Of a stretch of 5,221 nucleotides of DNA, positions 1 through 5,221 are shown piece after piece; position 1 is the first letter of the stretch, and each line of letters starts with the position of its first letter. Position numbers and translations under genes: made by a program. This DNA comes from Nitrospira sp. (GTDB lineage Bacteria > UBA9089 > CG2-30-40-21 > SBAY01), in NCBI GenBank assembly GCA_005239945.1, contig SBAY01000145.1, forward strand, positions 1 through 5,221, given 5' to 3'. The notes under the pieces are model-generated. The model did no database searches. It saw only the letters and a program-made list of their open reading frames with translations, and had not been told where the DNA came from.

Positions 1-138
1 CCCCTTTAACCCCTCTCTTCCCCAAAACTTTTTAATCACAAGAGTATAAAATTTTATTTACCCATTTATAAGAAATGGGGTAAATAAAATTTTATACTCT
101 TGTGATTAAAAAGTTTAGGAAAAGGGGAGTTTGAGGGG
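1..138. repeat. Long inverted repeat (MITE-like or giant hairpin), possibly cut by window edge
   Basis: Bases 25-63 are the perfect reverse complement of 78-116, giving 39 uninterrupted base pairs. Inside them, 61-67 (cccattt) can also pair with 73-79 (aaatggg), leaving a five-base loop at 68-72. Outward the symmetry continues imperfectly: C-rich, pyrimidine-rich bases 1-23 face G-rich, purine-rich bases 118-138. There is no coding capacity. A near-perfect hairpin of this size with C-rich outer ends resembles a miniature inverted-repeat element or an intergenic palindromic repeat. No target-site duplication can be seen, because the left end coincides with the window edge. The repeat is directly visible; calling it mobile is inference. 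It lies downstream of the kinase gene and could also block transcription from either side. Confidence 0.8.
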
Positions 139-171
139 AAAAACCCTTTTCAAAGGGTTTTTCCCCTCAAA
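130..171 (-). terminator. 19-bp palindrome, candidate terminator of the kinase operon
   Basis: Bases 131-149 pair with 152-170 without a mismatch, around a turn at 149-152; the outermost pair can be extended to 130/171. Read on the minus strand, an A5-CCC arm is followed by a GGG-T5 arm, so the inner hairpin has its own U-run as in a Rho-independent terminator, 84 bp after the kinase stop codon. The stem is symmetric, so it could work in both directions. The stem is GC-poor at its centre, and the U-run is inside the extended stem rather than after it, so termination is probable but not certain. The palindrome abuts the larger inverted repeat at 1-138 (shared GGGG at 135-138) and may instead be part of that element. 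Confidence 0.45.
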
Positions 172-254
172 AAATCGACTTCTTTAAATCATTGCTAAAA
201 GTTAGGGAATTTCTGTCATGGTTGGGTGTAATCGCTTAGTAATCTTTCTACTGT

Positions 255-2792
255 TCACACCAAACTACCAACCTTTTCCATCAAATCTTTAAAATCAAAG
301 GGCTTGAATAAATGTGTTGTTGCCCCTGCCTTGTAAATCTTATCTAAATTTTTCTCCTCCTCTACCGGTACTAACATCAGCAGGGGAATATCCTTTGTAT
401 CTTCGTGGTCTCTTAAGATATGTCCTATTTCATATCCATCTACCTGTGGCACCTTAAGATCATATATGACCAGATCAGGCTTTTGGGCATAGAGTTTTTC
501 TAAGGCCACAACCCCATTCCTGGCGGTATCTATTTTATAGTCATGAAATTTTAAATATAACTCGGCCAACTCTAAAATATCTTCTTTGTCCTCAACCAGT
601 AAAACCCTTGTCTCCTGCGGTGATTTTCCCTTTAAGCCTATTTTAGGCAATTCGCCTGTTACTTCCTCTTTGGGCAGGGTAAAGATAAATTTACTGCCTT
701 TACCTACCTCTGATTCTACCCTGATACCCCCACCAGATTGCTCAAGTATCTCCTTGACGATGGCTAAACCAAGTCCTGTGCCTTCATATTCCCGTGTATC
801 AGACATATCTATCTGGTAAAACCGTTCGAATATCTTCTTGAAATTCTCCTTTTTGATGCCAATTCCAGTATCCTCAACACAACCCTCTATGACATCACCT
901 TTGTCCTCGACCCTGATAGTTACCTTACCTCCGGAGTCCTTCTTAATAAATTTTATGGCATTATCCACCAATTTACTAAAGATTTCTTCTGCGAGCTCAT
1001 GGTCATACATAATTAGAGGAAAATTTTGGGGTATTCTGGATTGAAGGGTAATATTCTTTTCCTGCGCCTTTGGTGTCCAGATAAAGATAACCTCCTCGAT
1101 TATCCTTTTCAAATCCACTGGTTGCTTTTTAATTTCATAGACCTCGCCCCGCTCGATTTTAGATAAATCCAGGATATCCCCAATTAACTCATTTAGATGT
1201 TTGGATTTTTCCTCCATTATTTTAATACCCCTTTTCTCTCCTTCGTTATCAAATGCTTTCAAGGAAAGTAGTTGAAGGTATCCAAGAATAACAGTCAAAG
1301 GTGTGCGTAACTCATGGGAAACAATCTTCAAGAAATTAGATTTAGCCATATTAGCTATCCTTAATTCCTCACCCTTTTTTTCTAAATCAAGGGCATGTTT
1401 TTTAAGGTCGGTGTATAACTTAGTATTTTCCAGGGCAATTGCCACCTCATCACTCATGGTAGTAAGAAAGGTTATTTCATCATGAGTATACGGTTTTTCA
1501 CTGAGTTTGGGACCTAAGTTTAATATCCCCACCAGCTTATCTTTGGAAATAAGAGGAATGGAGATGATGCTTACCATCCGCTCTATGGCATTAGCGATAT
1601 CATCACGCATACCATTAAATTCGGGATTTTCCATTACCTCCTCATGCAATATCTCCCTTTTTTCTTCGTTAAACCATCGGACAATAGGTTCATTCTGTTT
1701 AATTACCAGGGAGGAATTATAATTACCAAGACCAAATTCCGGTTTATATCCATCCAAAGATTCATCTAACAACATCAGGACGGCATACTTAGGATGGATA
1801 GATTCTATAATGATATTAATAACCGTTGACAATAATGTCTCCTTTTCGATAATGGTGGCTATTTCCTTAGATACCTTTTTTAGGAGTTGTTGCAGGTCAT
1901 GCCGTTCACGATAAAACATTTTATCGATAATCAACTGTATCTTTTCACGAAGAGGTTGAAAGATAAACATGATGAGCATGATGGTTAAGACTCGGGCAAA
2001 TAAAGATTGGATATGTAAAATCACCTCAAAGGTGAAGATACCTAATAACCAGATACCTGTAATTAATGTAGTCAACAATGCATAAGCAAATCCTTTCTGA
2101 ATAATAATGGTAATATCCATCAGGCGGTACCTGATAATTGCTATGGTAATCATTATATTTAGAAATAAAACCCCCAGATGTGCCATAGAATATACTTGAA
2201 TAATGCCAGTAACTCGAAGGATATTAGTTATACTACTTAACAAAGCTATATATAATCCAACAAGAAGGTATGTCAGACGATTCTTTTCTAAAGATGATTC
2301 TGTAGTCAAATATTTTTTGTATAAAAGATATATTCCATAACTAGATACAACCAGAAAAGATATTCCAAAAAGAGGATTTGCTGGACCCCCTACAACCCGA
2401 TAGCTGCCATACAGATAACTAATATCCGGATCAAATAGTCCTATTCTTCCTAAAATAATAAAGACAACACTTAAGGTATAGACAAAATAACAGAAAATAA
2501 TATTGATGAGGCTTTTATTTTTAGTAATAGAGACAACAAAATTCAAGAATGAGGAGGGAATAAATACCAGTCCAAGATGAAGTATGGGAAGACAATAATT
2601 CAAAGCAAATGATTTATATCCTTGAGGAACTAAAGACAGGGTTAATAATCCAAAGCCCCAGAAAGCTATAGCTGAAGCAAACAGAGAAAATGATTTATTT
2701 ACTTCGCCTTTGACATTCTTTGTAAAAACAAAAATTCCCAAAAACAGATTAATAAAGCTGGTTATAAACAATAAAATGGGTTCAAAGTTCAT
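255..2792 (-). CDS. Hybrid sensor histidine kinase: multi-pass membrane sensor, GAF, HisKA, HATPase, receiver
   Basis: Membrane-bound hybrid two-component kinase of 845 residues. Residues 1-285 hold about nine hydrophobic segments (near 5-24, 36-55, 66-89, 97-119, 140-158, 173-197, 203-220, 234-258, 264-280), of which the first seven resemble the 7TM sensor region of membrane histidine kinases. A GAF-like domain covers about 305-458, and a short coiled coil (460-482) leads to HisKA. The motif SHELRTP carries phospho-acceptor H493. The ATPase domain shows the N box (N611), DTGIGI (641-646), FERF (655-658) and GTGLGLAI (671-678). The C-terminal receiver (about 729-845) has the acidic pair E734/D735, phospho-acceptor D778 and K830, but V808 stands where Thr/Ser is normal. 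There is no HPt or DNA-binding domain, so the output partner is elsewhere. The start codon overlaps the upstream methyltransferase stop by ATGA, with AGAGG eight bases upstream. The family assignment is firm; the signal sensed is unknown. Confidence 0.96.
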   Translation of the reverse strand: MNFEPILLFITSFINLFLGIFVFTKNVKGEVNKSFSLFASAIAFWGFGLLTLSLVPQGYKSFALNYCLPILHLGLVFIPSSFLNFVVSITKNKSLINIIFCYFVYTLSVVFIILGRIGLFDPDISYLYGSYRVVGGPANPLFGISFLVVSSYGIYLLYKKYLTTESSLEKNRLTYLLVGLYIALLSSITNILRVTGIIQVYSMAHLGVLFLNIMITIAIIRYRLMDITIIIQKGFAYALLTTLITGIWLLGIFTFEVILHIQSLFARVLTIMLIMFIFQPLREKIQLIIDKMFYRERHDLQQLLKKVSKEIATIIEKETLLSTVINIIIESIHPKYAVLMLLDESLDGYKPEFGLGNYNSSLVIKQNEPIVRWFNEEKREILHEEVMENPEFNGMRDDIANAIERMVSIISIPLISKDKLVGILNLGPKLSEKPYTHDEITFLTTMSDEVAIALENTKLYTDLKKHALDLEKKGEELRIANMAKSNFLKIVSHELRTPLTVILGYLQLLSLKAFDNEGEKRGIKIMEEKSKHLNELIGDILDLSKIERGEVYEIKKQPVDLKRIIEEVIFIWTPKAQEKNITLQSRIPQNFPLIMYDHELAEEIFSKLVDNAIKFIKKDSGGKVTIRVEDKGDVIEGCVEDTGIGIKKENFKKIFERFYQIDMSDTREYEGTGLGLAIVKEILEQSGGGIRVESEVGKGSKFIFTLPKEEVTGELPKIGLKGKSPQETRVLLVEDKEDILELAELYLKFHDYKIDTARNGVVALEKLYAQKPDLVIYDLKVPQVDGYEIGHILRDHEDTKDIPLLMLVPVEEEKNLDKIYKAGATTHLFKPFDFKDLMEKVGSLV

Positions 2793-3379
2793 CTGGAGGT
2801 CCTCTTTTTTATTGGTAAAAAGGCATAGACCTGTTTTTTGTAATCAAGATATTCCTGTCCAAATTTCTCAATTAATGCCTTTTCCTCTAAATATGTTCTA
2901 AAAATTGTATATGGTAGGAAGATAAATACGACTGCGAGAAATGAGTAATAAGAGTTGGGGATAAGTGTAAGACCAAAAACCTCAATAATGACATATAAAG
3001 CAAGGGGATGTCTTATATATCTATATGGTCCTTCTTTAATTAACTTATGGTCTTCCATGATTTTAATATCCGAGCTCAGGTATTTTCCTAATGACTTTGC
3101 CGCCTGTGAACGAAGTGGAATTATCACAACATATATTAAAAACCCTAGACCACTAACTATCAGATTAATCTCTCTGACAGGTGAAATAATCTGAAAATAG
3201 AAATACTCTGCCACAGAACTAATCCATATTAGAAGATAAAAGCAAAGTAGGACAGCATAACTTATAGGAGCATAAATTTTACCTGGTTTTGGTTCACTAA
3301 CATAGGACCTGCTTACTCTGCGAAGTCGATAGATAATTGATATAATTAAAAAAATAATATAGATTAAGGTAAAATTCAT
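2789..3379 (-). CDS. ICMT/PEMT-like membrane methyltransferase, intact second copy
   Basis: Integral-membrane protein of 196 residues in the isoprenylcysteine carboxyl methyltransferase / phospholipid methyltransferase-like family, which uses S-adenosylmethionine to methylate lipid-like or prenylated substrates at the membrane. Hydrophobic segments lie near 3-17, 40-60, 72-90 and a helical hairpin at 126-160. The family signature is complete: EGPYRYIRHP (116-125), then R161, E165-E166 and the FGQEYLDYKK block (173-182). The normal bacterial substrate is not deducible; prenylated-protein, alkylpyrone and phospholipid targets are all known in this superfamily. The ATG is preceded by AGGAGG with a five-base gap. 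Its start overlaps the corrected stop of the first copy by ATGA, and its own stop overlaps the kinase start the same way. It is clearly a tandem paralogue of the upstream gene: both begin MNFT and share the EEK-x-LIEKFGQEYLDYKK region. Confidence 0.9.
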   Translation of the reverse strand: MNFTLIYIIFLIISIIYRLRRVSRSYVSEPKPGKIYAPISYAVLLCFYLLIWISSVAEYFYFQIISPVREINLIVSGLGFLIYVVIIPLRSQAAKSLGKYLSSDIKIMEDHKLIKEGPYRYIRHPLALYVIIEVFGLTLIPNSYYSFLAVVFIFLPYTIFRTYLEEKALIEKFGQEYLDYKKQVYAFLPIKKRTSR

Positions 3380-3956
3380 CTTATCCTCCTTTTTAATCTT
3401 ATTAGTGGTAATAGAGCAGGAACTTCTTTTTTATAATCAAGATACTCCTGACCAAATTTTTCAATCAATATTTTTTCTTCTAAATGTATTCTCCAAAGGA
3501 TTGCTGGAAAAAATACTATCCCCACAAAAAAAAGTGAGTAATATGAATTTGGGATAAGTGGAAATCCACCTGCTTCAAGTAGAAAAAAAAGTAATATGGA
3601 TGTCTCATATATTTATAGATTCTGTCTTTTATTAATATTTGTGTATCTCTAATTTCAATATGTGGACTCCAGTATTTTCCTAAGACCCTTACAGGTTTTT
3701 CTCTCCCTGATAGACCGAATAGATATAGGGCAAAACCTAAAATGGTTACATAAAAATTTATTTCTCGTCTGCAGACAAAATATTCTACTACTGTAACTAT
3801 AATAATCAAAATATATGATATAAATAACACCTTTAATGTCCATTTTGCATAGATTTCACCTCTTTCCATCTTAGTAGATAAAATTCTTTCCCTCATTCTT
3901 ATTCTATTAATAGTAGATATTACCAGAAAGATTAAGTAAAAGGTGGTAAAATTCAT
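3376..3956 (-). pseudogene. ICMT/PEMT-like membrane methyltransferase, first copy, one-base frameshift
   Basis: First of two tandem ICMT/PEMT-like genes. From the ATG at 3956 the frame stays open for only 146 codons (to 3516) and turns to unrelated sequence after RHPYYFFFYL. One extra T in the T8 run (3583-3590) restores YYFFFLLEAGGFPLIPNSYY, matching the second copy residue for residue around IPNSYYS, then EEK, LIEKFGQEYLDYKK and a stop at 3376-3378. The repaired product is 193 residues against 196 in the paralogue. The repaired stop forms an ATGA overlap with the next start, which the short frame does not. Without repair the protein loses the conserved C-terminal half of the catalytic region, so it would probably be inactive. 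Also odd: the family motif GPY before RHP reads RIY here (112-114). Its start overlaps the SRPBCC stop by ATGA; GGAGA lies 11 bases upstream. The frameshift could be real decay, slippage at the homopolymer, or a sequencing error. Confidence 0.85.
3385..3390 (-). promoter_or_regulatory. Strong Shine-Dalgarno for the second methyltransferase
   Basis: AGGAGG on the minus strand ends five bases before the ATG at 3379. It lies inside the last codons of the frame-corrected upstream methyltransferase. The second copy can therefore be translated on its own even when ribosomes on the first copy stop early at the frameshift stop near 3516. Confidence 0.75.
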
Positions 3957-4408
3957 TGTGTCTGTTGTCTCCTATTTTCTATCTCGTCTTTTAATCTAAT
4001 CAATATTTTGTCAGCAATCTTTTTTATAAAAAGATTCCAAATAAGGTATTTTCCTATCATATTTCCAATTAGAGGTATTTTTATTTCAAATTCATGAGTT
4101 ACTCTTACTCCTGTGCCATTTTTTACCTTTTCAAATATCCACTCTGTATGCATTCCTTTTAAGAATCCCTCAATTTGGTCAAATATAATTGAGTGATTTC
4201 TTTTTATTATTCCTACCGATTTCCAGGGAAAGGTTTTAACTCCTATTTTAATTGCCCGTTCAACTACTATTTTATTATCTTCTATTTTTTGAACCCTGTT
4301 AGTCTTAAATTCTGGGATAAATTCAGGGTATTTTTCAACATCTGCGGCTATTGAAAATACCGTATCCAGATCTGCCTTGATGAATATATAATTTACTCTC
4401 TGAATCAT
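3953..4408 (-). CDS. SRPBCC (START-like) polyketide cyclase / RatA-Coq10-type protein
   Basis: Soluble protein of 151 residues with the SRPBCC helix-grip fold, whose members bind hydrophobic ligands such as lipids, quinones or polyketide intermediates in a deep cavity. Seen in the sequence: the N-terminal signature VFSIAADVEKYPEFIPEF (17-34), typical of the Coq10/RatA and aromatase/cyclase branches; alternating beta-strand segments through about 110, including GMHTEWIFEK (85-94); and a long C-terminal helix (about 118-145) closing the cavity. Length is normal for the family. The ATG at 4408 is preceded by AAAGGT at a good distance. It is the first gene of the four-gene run, and its stop overlaps the next ATG by ATGA. 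The branch cannot be decided: RatA-like (ribosome), Coq10-like (ubiquinone chaperone) and cyclase functions are all possible. The company of two membrane methyltransferases favours a lipid or polyketide-like ligand. Confidence 0.85.
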   Translation of the reverse strand: MIQRVNYIFIKADLDTVFSIAADVEKYPEFIPEFKTNRVQKIEDNKIVVERAIKIGVKTFPWKSVGIIKRNHSIIFDQIEGFLKGMHTEWIFEKVKNGTGVRVTHEFEIKIPLIGNMIGKYLIWNLFIKKIADKILIRLKDEIENRRQQTQ

Positions 4409-4484
4409 GCTACTACCTTTCTAACAACTATACATGAGTTTTTACCGCCAGATCCAATCCAATCTGACAGGGCAATATTAACTA
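4409..4484. other. Intergenic gap between hepT and the four-gene run
   Basis: This 76-bp gap is the only sizeable one between genes in the window, so any promoter of the SRPBCC-methyltransferase-kinase run should lie here. On the minus strand a TATAGT hexamer (4427-4432) could be a -10 element, but no well-spaced -35 is seen. A weak inverted repeat, CAGAT/ATCTG, spans 4449-4466 with an eight-base loop. Neither is strong enough to call as a site, and read-through from mntA-hepT is possible. No terminator is seen after hepT. Confidence 0.4.
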
Positions 4485-4837
4485 TCATTTATCTCTTGCC
4501 ATTTCTATATCTATTATTATTTTTTCCACCAGTGGTTTCAAATTAGGTATATCATTTTTTATAGTCTCCCAAACAGCATCATATTTTATGCCAAAATAGA
4601 AATGTATAAGGATATTTCTCATGCCAGCCATCTTTTTCCATGGCACTTCAGGATATTTTTCTCTTATTTCCTGTGGAATGTTTTTTACTGCTTCCCCAAT
4701 GATTTCGAATTTCCTGATAACTGCACTCGTGACGATATCCTTGCTTTTAAATTCATTAAACTCCATATTTTCAAAAATCCCTCAATGGATTTCATTGCTT
4801 CTAAAATATCTTTCAAATACAAGCCTATATTTCTCAT
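4485..4837 (-). CDS. hepT: HepT-like HEPN toxin (DUF86), one-base frameshift near the 5' end
   Basis: HEPN-domain protein of the HepT (DUF86) family, in characterised systems an RNase toxin neutralised by AMP transfer from its MntA partner. The start at 4837 overlaps the mntA stop by ATGA and opens with MRNIGLYLKDILEAMKSIEG, the usual HepT first helix. That frame is then lost. The rest of the family sequence resumes one frame over from MEFNEF at 4766: AVIRKFEIIGEA, EIREKYPEVPWKKMAGMRN and so on to the stop. Adding one base in the T5 run (4773-4777) or A4 run (4768-4771) joins the parts into 117 residues, normal for HepT. The catalytic motif R-x4-H-x-Y is intact (R74, H79, Y81 in the repaired numbering), Y81 being the position AMPylated in known HepT. 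Restarting at 4766 would give 93 residues with the active site but without the first helix. The break may be toxin inactivation or a sequencing error. Confidence 0.85.
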
Positions 4838-5139
4838 AAATAAATAGCCTCTCTTAAAATCTCTTTCTTAATTTCTTTCCTGATAACATCAATAGGCACA
4901 ACATCTACCTTTCTTCCCACAGTTTCTTCAAGAAATACAGCAAGTCCACCAAAATCAAGGAGTGTTGCTCCCTGGTGAAACTTCACCAGAACATCAATAT
5001 CACTTACTTGTTTCTGTCCACCACGAACATAAGAGCCAAATATACCCACAACCTCAGATTTGTATTCCTTCTTCACTTCCTCTTTTAAATTCTTAATAAT
5101 CTTTATAATCCTTTCCAGTTCTTTGTGTCGAGTAGACAT
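4834..5139 (-). CDS. mntA: MntA-like minimal nucleotidyltransferase antitoxin
   Basis: Minimal nucleotidyltransferase of 101 residues, the family that in MntA/HepT modules transfers AMP to a tyrosine of the HepT toxin and silences it. The catalytic pattern GS-x10-DxD is exact: G35-S36 in FGSYVRG, then D47 and D49 in SDIDVLV, with the third acidic residue D79 in KVDVVP. Length and the single small domain fit MntA/MNT proteins. The reading frame is open to a TTG at 5148, but that codon touches the Shine-Dalgarno AGGAGG (5149-5154), leaving no spacer. The ATG at 5139, nine bases downstream, is the better start. The stop overlaps the hepT ATG by four bases, so toxin translation is coupled to antitoxin translation. 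About 40 bp upstream is group II intron domain V, so the natural promoter may have been displaced or may lie in the intron remnant. Confidence 0.92.
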   Translation of the reverse strand: MSTRHKELERIIKIIKNLKEEVKKEYKSEVVGIFGSYVRGGQKQVSDIDVLVKFHQGATLLDFGGLAVFLEETVGRKVDVVPIDVIRKEIKKEILREAIYL

Positions 5140-5148
5140 ATTCAACAA

Positions 5149-5154
5149 CCTCCT
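5149..5154 (-). promoter_or_regulatory. Shine-Dalgarno that fixes the mntA start
   Basis: AGGAGG on the minus strand, nine bases before the ATG at 5139. It directly abuts the in-frame TTG at 5148, which rules that codon out as a practical start. Confidence 0.7.
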
Positions 5155-5169
5155 TTTAATTGCTTAATG

Positions 5170-5221
5170 CCCCTCACAGAACCGTGCTTGAGGTTTTCCC
5201 TCACACGGCTCTTCGGTAATA
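5170..5221 (-). mobile_element. Group II intron 3' fragment with domain V
   Basis: On the minus strand, bases 5211 to 5179 form the catalytic domain V of a bacterial group II intron. The lower stem is GAGCCGTG/CACGGTTC (8 bp, containing the AGC triad). The upper stem is TGAGG/CCTCA with a GAAAA loop, and a two-base AG bulge sits on the 3' side. Total length is 33 nt against the usual 34. The intron body, and any encoded reverse transcriptase, would lie beyond the window's right end. After domain V the sequence continues TGTGAGGGGC, as a domain VI often begins, but no partner strand for a domain VI hairpin and no clear branch-point bulge follow before mntA. The copy therefore looks truncated inside domain VI and unable to splice normally. 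Recognition rests on remembered domain V consensus and visible pairing, not a covariance search. Confidence 0.75.

Noticed and set aside
171..254. Possible small gene or RNA between the palindrome and the kinase stop
   Set aside because: No start with a ribosome site, no conserved motif and no stable fold visible; it is treated as the 3' untranslated region.
586..1722. Several plus-strand open frames of 60-77 codons opposite the kinase gene
   Set aside because: They lie antisense to a clearly conserved kinase, show no family motifs or ribosome sites, and are expected by chance on the reverse of a long gene.
2710..3194. Plus-strand open frames opposite the start of the kinase gene and the second methyltransferase
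   Set aside because: Antisense to recognisable family members; the translated sequences show no recognisable domain.
3526..3533. Second T8 run in the first methyltransferase as another frameshift site
   Set aside because: The repaired frame aligns with the paralogue through this run without a gap, so the run needs no correction.
3655..3843. Minus-strand 62-codon frame inside the first methyltransferase
   Set aside because: It is an out-of-frame shadow of the ICMT-like gene and does not carry the family sequence on either side of the frameshift.
4427..4432. TATAGT as a -10 promoter element for the four-gene run
   Set aside because: No matching -35 at 16-18 bp; the nearest TTGGAT is 19 bp away, and the hexamer is common in AT-rich DNA.
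4602..4847. Two overlapping plus-strand frames opposite hepT
   Set aside because: Antisense shadows of the HepT coding sequence with no ribosome site or motif.
5140..5148. TTG at 5148 as the mntA start
   Set aside because: It touches the AGGAGG sequence with no spacer; the ATG nine bases downstream is properly placed.
1..5221. CRISPR array, tRNA or rRNA gene
   Set aside because: No regularly spaced direct repeats, cloverleaf pattern or recognisable rRNA sequence seen on either strand.

Overview
This AT-rich window comes from a bacterium. Every supported gene lies on the minus strand, so transcription runs from the right end to the left. The lineage cannot be named from the sequence. The gene types (hybrid membrane histidine kinase, MntA/HepT pair, group II intron piece, hairpin repeat) fit an environmental, possibly uncultured, bacterium, but that is inference.

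Layout from right to left (5' to 3' for the genes). At 5170-5221 is the 3' part of a group II intron: a recognisable domain V runs off the window edge and no domain VI hairpin follows it. About 40 nt downstream starts an mntA-hepT toxin-antitoxin type pair: a minimal nucleotidyltransferase (4834-5139) overlapping by ATGA a HEPN-family hepT gene (4485-4837) that carries a one-base frameshift near its 5' end. A 76-bp gap follows. Then comes a tight four-gene run: a START/SRPBCC lipid-binding-type protein (3953-4408), two tandem paralogues of the isoprenylcysteine carboxyl methyltransferase (ICMT/PEMT-like) membrane family (3376-3956, frameshifted; 2789-3379, intact), and an 845-residue hybrid histidine kinase with a multi-pass membrane sensor, GAF, HisKA, HATPase and receiver domains (255-2792). 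The left 254 bp has no gene. It holds a 39-bp perfect inverted repeat in a larger imperfect one (about 1-138) and an adjoining 19-bp palindrome (131-170) that may terminate the operon.

How the genes fit together. Four of the five gene junctions are 4-bp ATGA overlaps, which suggests translational coupling. In two of these junctions the overlap appears only when the frameshifted gene is read in its repaired frame. This is strong internal evidence that both frameshifts are single-base losses from genes that were, or still are, full length. The four-gene run joins a hydrophobic-ligand-binding fold and two membrane methyltransferases to a membrane-embedded sensor kinase. A plausible but unproven reading is a pathway that modifies a membrane lipid, quinone or polyketide-like molecule together with a kinase that senses the membrane or that molecule.

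Both window ends lie in repeat-type sequence (hairpin element on the left, group II intron on the right), as expected if this is a whole contig that broke at multicopy elements.
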